Shown one piece after another: positions 7,448 through 14,340 of a stretch of 15,717 nucleotides of DNA. Position 1 is the stretch's first letter. Every line of letters begins with the position of its first letter. The notes under the pieces were generated by a model that did no database searches, had not been told where the DNA came from, and was given only the letters and a program-made list of their open reading frames with translations. The stretch spans positions 1 through 15,717 of the forward strand of contig JAITSE010000074.1 in assembly GCA_031288005.1 (NCBI GenBank), read 5' to 3'. The position numbers and the translations under genes are program-made. Origin of the DNA: Treponema sp. (GTDB taxonomy: Bacteria; Spirochaetota; Spirochaetia; Treponematales; Breznakiellaceae).

Positions 7448-8457
7448 GTTTTGATTATCCCGCTTTCCTTTTTTGCATCGGCCTTCTCGTTCCCCTGACC
7501 TTTCTTTCAGTCCTTCATTATAGCCTGCGCCGGGATGTTTTGACTTTTTTTCTTCCTTCGCCCGGTTCACCTTCCGGACGGGGAAGGGAATTCCGGTTCC
7601 GCTACCTTTTGTCCGTCTCCTTTTTTCTCTTGTTTTTCGCCTGCCTTGCCATAGCCTTGGCAGGGCCTCGTTGGGGGACCCGGCTTGTCCCGGAATTTCG
7701 CCAAGGGGCGGATGTGGTCCTGGTTATGGATCTTTCCCGGAGCATGGATGTCCGGGACGGCGGAGAAAGAGGACGTTCCCGTCTGGAGCAGGCGGCGGTC
7801 ATAGCCGGAGAACTGCCGGCGCTTTCCAGGGGGACCCGTTTTGCCGTTGTGATAGGAAAAGGGACCGGGGTTCTTGCCGTCCCCTTAACTGACGATGCCG
7901 AAGCGGTTAGCGCCTTTCTGGAAGGGCTTTCAACTTCCCTTGTTACCGGAAGGGGAACCAATCTGGAATCCCTTGTTACCGCGGCTGCCAGGGCTTTTCA
8001 GGACAGTTTTCCTACCCGCCGGCATATCATCCTGTTTTCTGACGGAGAGGCCCATCAGGGATCATTCTTTCAGGGAATTGAGAACGCCCTTGCCAGAAAT
8101 ATATCAATCACGGCGGTGGGACTGGGCAGCGAAGCTGGCGGAGTGGTCCCTTCCGCTTCCGGGAGGGATGGCGGCCCCGAAGCGGATCTTGTGAGCTTTC
8201 TCCGCCGGGATGCCCTGCGAGACGCCGCGGAAAGGACAGGCGGCATATACCTTGATGGAACAAATGAGCGCGCCGCAGCCTTTCTTGCAGGTCATATAAT
8301 CGCAGCCTCCCCGGAATCAGGCGGCGCCGGAGATCCGGGGCCGGCGGACTTCAGACGAGAGCGGGTTTCCCGTTCCTACATTTTTATTCTCACCGCTTTG
8401 GCTGCTTTTGGGCTGTCCTGGGCCTGCGGCAAGAAACGGAAACGCCGTGAAACGTAA
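7444..8457 (+). CDS. batB: BatB, VWA-domain membrane protein
   Basis: 337 residues, with a TTG start inside the TTGA overlap with batA. Transmembrane segments lie at about 8-25, 54-73 and 311-327. The VWA metal-ion site reads DLSRS (96-100), followed by Thr in GRGTNLE (172) and Asp in LFSDGEAHQG (200), all intact. It is the paralogue of the preceding BatA and in the family probably pairs with it at the inner membrane, in contact with BatC and BatD. The C-terminus is a basic tail (KKRKRRET) overlapping the start of batC. The non-ATG start and the overlap suggest that its output is tied to batA translation. Confidence 0.92.
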   Translation: MSFDYPAFLFCIGLLVPLTFLSVLHYSLRRDVLTFFLPSPGSPSGRGREFRFRYLLSVSFFLLFFACLAIALAGPRWGTRLVPEFRQGADVVLVMDLSRSMDVRDGGERGRSRLEQAAVIAGELPALSRGTRFAVVIGKGTGVLAVPLTDDAEAVSAFLEGLSTSLVTGRGTNLESLVTAAARAFQDSFPTRRHIILFSDGEAHQGSFFQGIENALARNISITAVGLGSEAGGVVPSASGRDGGPEADLVSFLRRDALRDAAERTGGIYLDGTNERAAAFLAGHIIAASPESGGAGDPGPADFRRERVSRSYIFILTALAAFGLSWACGKKRKRRET

Positions 8458-9142
8458 AGAAGGCGTCCGGCAGGATGGGCGCACAAAAAGCAATCCCGGC
8501 ACGGCCCAAAAGCGGCGGTATCAGATAAATCTATTGGCAAGACTTAAAAATTTTTATGCGTTTATGCTGGGCGCTCTGTTTCTTGCCGCATCCTGTTCCG
8601 GCGCATCCGGCAAGTTCAAAATCATTGAAGGGGGATTCTTCAATCAACAGGGAATGTACGCTGAAGCTATAGCCGCGTACCGTTCTTCCCTGACGTTTCC
8701 AGGAGCCGCCCCTTATGGAGAATACGGACTTGGAGTTATGTACCTTACCCTGGATGAAGGAGATGCGGCTCTTGAGCGTTTTACGGCGGCGGAAAAAGCC
8801 CTGGCTGTTCTGGGCGGCGACGAACACCGGGAACTGCTCTACCGGATTCACTACAACCGCGGGGTGATCCGGTTTCACAACGGTGATTTTACGGAAGCCG
8901 CGGGAGAATTTCGCAAAGCCCTGGAAGCCGACAGCCGCCGCATCGAAGCAAAGCGGAACCTGGAGCTTAGCCTCCTTTCTGTGAATCCCCGGGGAGGCGC
9001 CGCGCCGGCCCCTCTTTCCGGTGGAAGCAGCGCCGGGGAAAGAAATGAAGTTTTCTTTGATTATCTGCGTCAAAAAGAGCAGGATAGATGGAGAAGCCGG
9101 GAATGGATCGAAGATGCTCCCTTATCGGGGCCGGATTATTAG
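8447..9142 (+). CDS. batC: BatC-like tetratricopeptide-repeat lipoprotein
   Basis: About 231 residues from a GTG at 8447; a TTG at 8534 is the main alternative and would give a compact lipoprotein signal (ARLKNFYAFMLGALFLAASC). The segment FLAASC is a relaxed, spirochaete-like lipobox. After it come at least two tetratricopeptide units: FNQQGMYAEAIAAYRSSLTF and, later, YNRGVIRFHNGDFTEAAGEF. The tail is a charged linker ending KEQDRWRSREWIE..GPDY, a type of ending I recall from spirochaete BatC proteins. BatC is thought to be periplasmic and to bridge the VWA proteins. The start is uncertain: no strong ribosome site is seen for either choice. It overlaps batB by 11 nt and batD by up to 55 nt. 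Confidence 0.85.
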   Translation: MKRKEGVRQDGRTKSNPGTAQKRRYQINLLARLKNFYAFMLGALFLAASCSGASGKFKIIEGGFFNQQGMYAEAIAAYRSSLTFPGAAPYGEYGLGVMYLTLDEGDAALERFTAAEKALAVLGGDEHRELLYRIHYNRGVIRFHNGDFTEAAGEFRKALEADSRRIEAKRNLELSLLSVNPRGGAAPAPLSGGSSAGERNEVFFDYLRQKEQDRWRSREWIEDAPLSGPDY

Positions 9143-10644
9143 GATTTTTAGCAAACCTATCCCTTGTTCTCTGCCCGGTTTTTTCAGAGGAAGCCGGCTA
9201 TTTCCCGGACCCTGACTACTACCTGGACTACGGCCTTTCGCCTGAAACCGGTCTTTCCGGCGATGCCGCCATGAACATGAAAGTGCTTCTGGAAGTCTCC
9301 CCGGAGATCCCGGAAGTTCACGCCGAATGGCTGATTCGTATTCTTGTGGATTATCCAAACCCGCAGGATGTTTCCATCCAGATTCCAGAACTCCCCCCTT
9401 CCCTTGTTCTGGACCGGCTTCGCACAGCGGTCCGCTTTGTAAGTTCTGACGAAGAGACCGGCCCGGCGGCTGAGGAAAAGTGGACTGTTGTAGACCTCTT
9501 TTTTATCCCGGTTCTGAACGGACCGCTTTCCCTTGCCCCTTTTGAGGTCCGGGTTCCAGGAGGCTTTGGCCGCAGCCTGCCGGTATCCGCCACTGTCCGG
9601 GGAGGAGAAGATGAAGCCGGTTCAATTATGGCGGCCTGGGAGTCTGCGCCCGCATTTCTCGTGGCCGGGCATAGCGCGGAAACAGGGCTCCGTCTCATTA
9701 CGAGGCTGATAGAAAATCCGCAGTCCCTTTCATACCGGCCGGAAGCGCCGTCGAACGCCATAATTGAGCCTGCCGGCGCAGAAAAGACCGGGCCGGAAGA
9801 GTTTGTCCTTCGCTTCAGGATTATTCCGCTGGAAGGAAATTCCATAATCATTCCCCCGGGCATTTTGAAATATGAGGAGTTCTCTGCCGCCGTTCCAGGC
9901 CGCGAATTCGCTGTATTGCCTTCGGCGGGCCGCCAGGCGGATTCCGCCGGAGCCTCCGCGCAAGGGCCGGTTTCTTCCCGGGATCAGGGCGCCGGTGAAG
10001 ATCCCGCCGGGACCCGGCTGTCTTCAGCGCCCGCGTTCCCCGATGCCGCCGCCGTTTTTCCGCCTTTTCGCAAGGGATATGAACAGGCCCTGAAGGAAGG
10101 CCGGCTTTATTGGGAACAGGGCCTGTACGCCGAAGCTCTTGCCGCGCTCAGATTAAATGAACGGGAGCTTGCGGCGGGTCCGGCTCTGGCGCTCCCGCGG
10201 CGGGCCGCGGAAAAGGCCCTGGGCATAGAGTTCACCGAAGATGAAAGATGGCGGCCCAGGTATCTTCTTCCTGGATTGTCCGCGGTTATTTCATTTATTT
10301 TTTTTGCCCTTCTCATAAAAGGCAGGCGGAAAATTTTTACAGTAACTTTAGGTTCTATCCGGGGTTATACGTTTATTGCGGCGCTTTTTTGCATCACCCT
10401 GGGAACATCTGTCTATGGATTTTTCAGCGGATCGGTCCGGCAAGCGAAGCCGGATAAAAGCCGTACCGGAATACTTAGAGAGGCGGGCCTTTTCAGGGTA
10501 CCGGAAAAGGAAAGCCTTATGGATCCGGTTCTCCAGGAAGGGGAACCTGTTCGAATCCGTTCTTTAACGGACGCCTGGGTTTATGTTGAATCTTTTGAAG
10601 GCAAAGCAGGCTGGGTTCCCTTGGAGCGGATTATTTTTTATTGA
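9088..10644 (+). CDS. batD: BatD-like protein with C-terminal SH3-type domain
   Basis: 518 residues from the ATG at 9088; the ATG at 9103 (513 residues) has a better-placed GGAG and gives a clean signal peptide, MDRRCSLIGAGLLGF. The periplasmic part (about 35-270) is beta-rich, as in BatD (oxygen tolerance) proteins. Residues about 280-325 are a Pro/Ala-rich linker, 329-375 a helical tetratricopeptide-like hairpin (KEGRLYWEQGLYAEALAAL), and 393-410 and 428-446 transmembrane helices. The last 60 residues (..EGEPVRIRSLTDAWVYVE.., GKAGWVPLERI) look like a bacterial SH3 domain. By topology this SH3-like end returns to the periplasmic side and could bind peptidoglycan or a partner. The function within the complex is inferred. 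Confidence 0.82.
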   Translation: MEKPGMDRRCSLIGAGLLGFLANLSLVLCPVFSEEAGYFPDPDYYLDYGLSPETGLSGDAAMNMKVLLEVSPEIPEVHAEWLIRILVDYPNPQDVSIQIPELPPSLVLDRLRTAVRFVSSDEETGPAAEEKWTVVDLFFIPVLNGPLSLAPFEVRVPGGFGRSLPVSATVRGGEDEAGSIMAAWESAPAFLVAGHSAETGLRLITRLIENPQSLSYRPEAPSNAIIEPAGAEKTGPEEFVLRFRIIPLEGNSIIIPPGILKYEEFSAAVPGREFAVLPSAGRQADSAGASAQGPVSSRDQGAGEDPAGTRLSSAPAFPDAAAVFPPFRKGYEQALKEGRLYWEQGLYAEALAALRLNERELAAGPALALPRRAAEKALGIEFTEDERWRPRYLLPGLSAVISFIFFALLIKGRRKIFTVTLGSIRGYTFIAALFCITLGTSVYGFFSGSVRQAKPDKSRTGILREAGLFRVPEKESLMDPVLQEGEPVRIRSLTDAWVYVESFEGKAGWVPLERIIFY

Positions 10645-10654
10645 GGCGGCAGTT

Positions 10655-11143
10655 ATGAATTTTGGAGATATTTTGGATGCCTGGGATAAGCAAGCAGTCC
10701 AAACCGGGAAAAAGCGGGGAACGCCGGACGCATTAGGCGGCTCTGACATAGGCAATTCTATGGAGGAGTGGCTTAGGACAAACGGCGTTTACGACAAAGA
10801 CGCTGAAAGCATAAAAGAAGACGAAAGATATTCCACTGAACGGCGCCGCAGGCTTAGGGCAAAGAATCCCGATGCGGCTCTTGATCTTCATGGGCTTACC
10901 AGCGGAGAAGCTTGGGCGGCTCTGGAAAATTTTTTTGAGGAGAGCCGCCTGAAGGAACTCGAAAAGGTCCTGCTCATACACGGCAAAGGAAACCATTCGG
11001 CCGGGGAAGCGGTATTAAAACGGATAGTTCTGCAATTTATAGAAAAATGTCCCTACGCGGGTGAAAGCGGCCGGCCCTCTGTGGAATTCGGCGGGAGCGG
11101 CGCTACATGGGTATTATTGAAAGCTAACGCTCGCGGTAAATGA
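10655..11143 (+). CDS. Smr-domain protein
   Basis: 162 residues from the ATG at 10655, with a gaggcgg ribosome site at 10643-10649. A charged N-terminal region (1-70, RRRRLRAK near its end) is followed by an Smr domain: LDLHGL (76-81), the LLIHGKG core (106-112), and [11 protein letters not shown] (146-156). The small MutS-related (Smr) domain has nuclease or nucleic-acid-binding activity in studied proteins, and stand-alone bacterial versions have been tied to rescue of collided ribosomes. The gene starts 10 nt after batD and is therefore the last gene of the operon. Its 3' end overlaps the convergent infA by 20 bp. Confidence 0.9.
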   Translation: MNFGDILDAWDKQAVQTGKKRGTPDALGGSDIGNSMEEWLRTNGVYDKDAESIKEDERYSTERRRRLRAKNPDAALDLHGLTSGEAWAALENFFEESRLKELEKVLLIHGKGNHSAGEAVLKRIVLQFIEKCPYAGESGRPSVEFGGSGATWVLLKANARGK

Positions 11144-11348
11144 TGCGGCCTCTGCTTAAATCGTAGGGCGAGAGGGCAACTTTCACCCGGTCGCCTGGAA
11201 CAATACGTATATAATGCTTACGCATTTTACCGGAAAGATGAGCTAGAATGAGGTGACCATTTTGATTATCAAGCTCAACTCTGAACATGGTGTTTGGAAG
11301 GGCTTCCCGGACAACCCCTTCAACTTCAATAGCTTCTTCTTTTGCCAC
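11124..11348 (-). CDS. infA: Translation initiation factor IF-1
   Basis: 74 residues, full length for IF-1. The S1/OB fold is clear: [17 protein letters not shown], then [19 protein letters not shown] and [19 protein letters not shown], ending YRER. It binds the ribosomal A site during initiation. The start codon is GTG (11346-11348), with gagga 6 nt upstream (plus-strand 11355-11359) and a strong promoter behind it. It stands alone here rather than in a ribosomal protein operon. No intrinsic terminator is seen between it and the convergent Smr gene. Confidence 0.97.
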   Translation of the reverse strand: MAKEEAIEVEGVVREALPNTMFRVELDNQNGHLILAHLSGKMRKHYIRIVPGDRVKVALSPYDLSRGRIIYRER

Positions 11349-11365
11349 TCTGATTCCTCTTTGTT

Positions 11366-11394
11366 ATACTACTTATTCACGCCGGCTTTGTCAA
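11366..11394 (-). promoter_or_regulatory. Sigma70-type promoter of infA
   Basis: On the minus strand there is a perfect -35 TTGACA (11394-11389), a 17-bp spacer, and a -10 TAGTAT (11371-11366). A leader of roughly 10 nt then carries gagga and leads to the GTG start. Unlike the two leaderless-type promoters of the window, this one serves a gene with a normal ribosome site. Confidence 0.75.
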
Positions 11395-11446
11395 TTCCCC
11401 TGCAAACCGCGGAAGACCGCTGAAACCGAAAATATTTGCCTTTTCT

Positions 11447-11510
11447 GAAAAAACAAGATTTTTGAAAAACAAGTTTTTCTTGAAAAAATCGTGTTTTTCT
11501 TAAAAAAAAT
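11447..11510. repeat. Alternating A-tract/T-tract repeats, likely curved DNA
   Basis: Three imperfect 17-20 bp units of the form g-aaaaa(a)-caag-ttttt begin at 11447, 11464 and 11482, and a run of eight A follows at 11502-11509. The A and T runs are centred at about 11450, 11461, 11467, 11476, 11486, 11496 and 11506, most of them 9-11 bp apart, close to the helical repeat. Such phasing usually bends DNA. It lies between the infA promoter and the poly-G lipoprotein gene and could act as an upstream promoter element for either; a clear promoter for the lipoprotein gene was not found. Confidence 0.6.
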
Positions 11511-11547
11511 TTGCAATATTCTGAAATATCGTTTAATCTTATAGTAA

Positions 11548-11611
11548 CCCCCTATTTCTGAGGGGGAAATTTAAACAGCAAACCGTGGAAGCGGAGCTTC
11601 CTTAGGCTTGC
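11548..11611. repeat. Two hairpins upstream of the lipoprotein gene
   Basis: The first, 11548-11566, is ccccct-atttctg-aggggg, without a T-run. The second, 11578-11611, is a degenerate copy of the hairpin at 472-504: it keeps the inner ggaagc-gga-gcttcc core and the outer gcaa/ttgc ends but is broken between them. It ends two nucleotides before the ribosome site of the lipoprotein gene, so in the mRNA it could affect translation start. Confidence 0.65.
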
Positions 11612-11624
11612 AAAGGAAAATTGT

Positions 11625-12969
11625 ATGAGTGTTTTTGAAAGGAACCTACCGGTTCCAAAAAAGGCGCTGACCCGAGACCGGAGGTCTCAGTTCGACGTCT
11701 TCACGGCGCTCGCTGCCGTCGCAGTGTTCGCCGCGTGTTCCTACCCCTCCGCGCCCGGCGCGGAAACCGCCGGCCCCGCGGCCCTGTTCCAGGACGCGGG
11801 CGGCCTTGTCCGTGTAACCGTGCCGCTCCCGACCGGGGGGGGGGGGGGGGTCAGACCCGGAAGCCGTAGGTTCCCTAACCTCCATTTCACGCTCCATTCT
11901 AAACAAGAACATCCGCTTTGACGCGGACTTCTATGAAGTCGTATTCAGAACCATAAAAAAATCCACCGAGTCCACCCTTCCAACCCAAGTTAAACAATAC
12001 TACCGTGGCGCCGGAACAAAGAACGACGGCTACATCAACGTGGCGGTCTATCCCGGCTACGCCTATGACGTGCTGCTCCTTGCGGGATCCACGGACTATC
12101 AATGCAAAACCCTCCTGGCCGCGGGCTACAGCGAGGGCAGCTACACATTAGGCGCCGAAATAAACCTCATCACCCCGGGCGAAAACAACGTAATCGGCAT
12201 TACAATCAACGCCTTCCCCCTCCTGTGGGACACAAGCAAAAACAACGCGATGTCGGCGGACAATGATTTTGCGTTTATAACATACGATGCATACACCAGC
12301 AGCACAGGCAGTTTAGGAAACGTAATCGCTTCAACAATAAACAACCGGAATATTCATATTTCCCCCACAACCACGTCAACGATTGCTGATGCAAGTTCCC
12401 CCATTGCTGACGCTGCGGTCATTGCCGTAACATTCAGAGTGGCGAAGCTGGCGGCTCTCCTTGGGGCGGAGAAAACCGGCACGGAATTGGGCGCAATAAG
12501 CCTGGTTCCAAAGATTACGCTGAATCCCCTGTCAGGCGGCTCAAACGAGAAACTGACTTTTGACGCGGTAAGCTTCATTTCCAGAGCAGGAACCAACGCC
12601 ACAACCTCACTCGACATTTACCCTGCCACATCCACTAACCGGTATTATATAATTTCCGGCCACTCAAATGCGACTAATGCGCAAATCACCTTTGTAAGCG
12701 ACACCAGCGTCAACAAACTCCCCAAGAACAACAAAGACGGGCTTCTCGTGTTTGAGCTTGAGTACCGGGCCTTCGGCACAACGGTCAATGAAGGCACAAC
12801 CTTGTGGACCATCCGCAACGGCCTCAACGACAAAGAAGACACCGCCGCGGCGGCATCGAGCGACACCACCGGAGACACCGACGGCGGCGCTTTCCGCGTC
12901 AAGTTCGGCGCGGGCGCTCCCGCGGACCTGATAAACGCGCAGACGCCGCACAAAGCAAGTCCGTTCTAA
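11625..12969 (+). pseudogene. Putative phase-variable surface lipoprotein, out of frame at a G16 tract
   Basis: The ATG at 11625 has aaagga 7 nt upstream. The first frame has a signal sequence ending VFAACS (Cys 38, relaxed lipobox), then VRVTVPLPT and five glycines from a run of 16 G, after which it reads through in the wrong frame and stops at 11921. The frame starting right after the G run (tca at 11851) is open to the stop at 12969 and reads SDPEAVGSLTSISRSILNKN..., so both parts belong together. Losing one G or gaining two would join them into 447 or 448 residues. The second part is rich in Thr, Ser, Ala and Asn, with beta-type character and no known domain. It is probably an exported outer-surface protein. 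As sequenced it is off; whether this is reversible phase variation, decay, or a tract-length sequencing error cannot be told from one sequence. Confidence 0.75.
11835..11850 (+). repeat. Homopolymeric G tract, 16 G
   Basis: Uninterrupted run of 16 G inside the coding region of the lipoprotein gene, encoding glycine. Runs of this length are prone to slipped-strand change of length. The reading frame downstream fits a tract length divisible by three. Confidence 0.95.
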
Positions 12970-12990
12970 AAACGCCAGGGTCTGAGATCG

Positions 12991-13125
12991 TGGGACCTAA
13001 GGTTCGCAAATCAGTGGAACCTTAGGTCCCAGAGGTCTGCGGACAGTAGTCTGCGGACAGTAGTCCGTCTGGAGTTTTGCGGACTTTGTATGATATAAAG
13101 AACTTTTCTAATTCCGCGAAACTCC
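12991..13125. repeat. Hairpins and a 14-bp direct repeat between lipoprotein gene and DUF4469 fragment
   Basis: An inverted repeat with 15-bp perfect arms (tgggacctaaggttc) spans 12991-13031 with an 11-nt loop. Next is a direct repeat, gtctgcggacagta, twice at 13035-13048 and 13049-13062. Then ggagttttgcgga (13071-13083) faces its near-complement (13113-13125, one mismatch) around an AT-rich 29-nt loop. The last arms are variants of the ggagttttgcgaac word of the left cluster. No gene is visible between 12970 and 13137. Confidence 0.8.
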
Positions 13126-13137
13126 AAGCAATCTTGA

Positions 13138-13377
13138 GACCGCTTTAGCGGGCTTTACATTGTGAACGCCTCAGGCGGTGCAGGCGGCACAGACGGCCTG
13201 GCCCAGAAGCTTATGGGGAACTTCGTAGAAAACCACCCCGCCCGCGTCTCCGCCCAGCTTCCCGCCCTGACTGCCGGGAGCTACCGCGTCAGGGTTATTA
13301 CCCAGCACTCAGGCGGCGGCGTGTTCTTAAAGGAACCCAGGCAAATAGACTACGCGGTTGACCTGACTGTCTCCTAG
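13138..13377 (+). pseudogene. C-terminal fragment resembling a DUF4469 (Ig-like) domain
   Basis: Open from 13138, after a TGA at 13135-13137, to the stop at 13375-13377: about 79 residues, DRFSGLYIVNASGG.. to ..VFLKEPRQIDYAVDLTVS. The pattern GLYIVN, then NHPARVSAQLPALTAGSYRV, VITQHSGGG and LKEPR matches how DUF4469 domains end as I recall them (GIYFV, NxPSE, VPAL.AG.YRL, T.FSGG..LK.PR). These domains usually follow an N-terminal DNA-binding-like HU domain, which is missing here. A GTG at 13162 is the only plausible start and lacks a ribosome site. The open frame begins at a small hairpin (13140-13151), so the gene probably lost its 5' part where repeats were inserted or recombined. Confidence 0.6.
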
Positions 13378-13391
13378 GCCCAGGGGTCCGG

Positions 13392-13638
13392 GGTAATTTG
13401 GGACAGTAGGTCCCAAATTACCTAAGGAGTTTTACTTTCCACCGGGGTGGAAAGTAAAACTCCACGGTTCCAACCAGCAACCGGAGGACAGACCACGGGA
13501 GACCCGAAGGGTCTCAAACCAGCCACTAAAATAAGTGGAACCCTACGGGTTCCTTGGGAGTTTTGAGACCAGCAAAGAACTGAAAACCGGTCTCAACTCC
13601 AGGGTCTCAAAACTTCTAAGCAACCGCGTAGCGGTTGC
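13392..13638. repeat. Dense hairpin cluster, no gene between 13378 and 13615
   Basis: Successive palindromes: 13392-13422 (13-bp arms ggtaatttgggac, loop agtag); 13426-13463 (perfect 18-bp arms starting ggagttttactttcc, 2-nt loop); 13499-13515 (gagaccc-gaa-gggtctc); 13523-13538 (ccact/agtgg); 13537-13553 (ggaaccc-tac-gggttcc); 13557-13600 (ggagttttgagacc against ggtctcaactcc, two bases different in length); 13620-13638 (gcaaccgc-gta-gcggttgc). The last one supplies the final seven codons of the minus-strand nucleotidyltransferase-HEPN gene. None has the T-run of a standard terminator. Confidence 0.85.
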
Positions 13639-14335
13639 AAGGTTTCAATTTATCACAAAATTCAAATATCTTTGCGGCATTCTCAATGGCTAGTCTTGTT
13701 ATAGTATCATCAACAGTCAATTCATTGGGATAACGGACATGAACGCCATAGGGGTTTAGAAGCGCGCAGTATTGCTGAATAGTCGAAAAACTCAAGTTTC
13801 GGGCGGCACAGAGCTGGTTTAATTCCAAAAGATCGTGAATACGGGGAGGGTCTATATCTTTTAAAACAAGGTAAGCTTTGAGTGATTTCCCGGCGCATTG
13901 TTGAGCGTGATAACAGGATATTTCAGTCTCTTTGGGATTAACATCGTTGAACATATAAACGGCGGTATTAAGATCGCTTTTAGCGTAACGCAGCCATTCT
14001 TTTGCCAAATCATGCGCGGTCATAGAGAACAAGCCCCTTTTTGACAATGATACGCTCAATGGTAGGCAATTTACTTCTTCTTCAAAACGGCTTTTATAAT
14101 TTGCAAGGACATCTACGGCTTTATAATTCGGGTTCCGCGCCAGTCCGCCGTAAATATTCTGTAATACCACTATGGGTTTTTCCGTGCCATCTTTAAGGAC
14201 AACAAAAATACCGTAATCGCTGCCTGGTCCGGGCGTTCCATAAGCATAGGAACCAAAGAGAATTATTTTTTCACAATTTTCTCCGACGGTTTTTAAGATA
14301 CTGTTTTTTATTGCGAGTATTTCATCGTTTATCAT
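13616..14335 (-). CDS. Nucleotidyltransferase-HEPN fusion protein (MNT/HEPN type)
   Basis: 239 residues from the ATG at 14335, with gggggga 9 nt upstream; a TTG at 14353 is in frame but lies inside the preceding gene. Residues 1-95 are a minimal nucleotidyltransferase: FGSYAYGTPGPGSDYG (27-42), with a possible third acidic residue at D75. The expected D-x-D is D-Y-G, so the second metal ligand is missing. Residues about 107-230 form a HEPN domain: EWLRYAKSDLNTAVYMF, CYHAQQCAGKSLKAYL, PPRIHDLLEL. The usual QQ-x-A-E-K is AGK here, and no R-x4-6-H RNase motif is seen. Two-gene MNT/HEPN pairs are toxin-antitoxin modules; this fused, degenerate form may be regulatory or inactive. It starts 5 nt after the hsdS half and probably shares its transcript. 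The last residues, CNRYAVA, come from a hairpin repeat. Confidence 0.8.
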   Translation of the reverse strand: MINDEILAIKNSILKTVGENCEKIILFGSYAYGTPGPGSDYGIFVVLKDGTEKPIVVLQNIYGGLARNPNYKAVDVLANYKSRFEEEVNCLPLSVSLSKRGLFSMTAHDLAKEWLRYAKSDLNTAVYMFNDVNPKETEISCYHAQQCAGKSLKAYLVLKDIDPPRIHDLLELNQLCAARNLSFSTIQQYCALLNPYGVHVRYPNELTVDDTITRLAIENAAKIFEFCDKLKPCNRYAVA

Positions 14336-14340
14336 AACAT

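Noticed and set aside
8408..8446. TTG-initiated extension of batC
   Set aside because: It would lie inside batB coding sequence without a ribosome site; the GTG at 8447 or the TTG at 8534 is more plausible.
11548..11566. Intrinsic terminator
   Set aside because: The stem is only 6 bp with a 7-nt loop and there is no T-run after it on either strand.
11349..11624. Small RNA or tRNA gene in the long gap before the lipoprotein gene
   Set aside because: No cloverleaf or known RNA motif was found; only A/T tracts and two hairpins are visible.
12804..13025. Arg/His-rich open frame within the lipoprotein gene
   Set aside because: It is an alternative frame of a GC-rich coding stretch that runs into the hairpin region; there is no ribosome site and no family resemblance.
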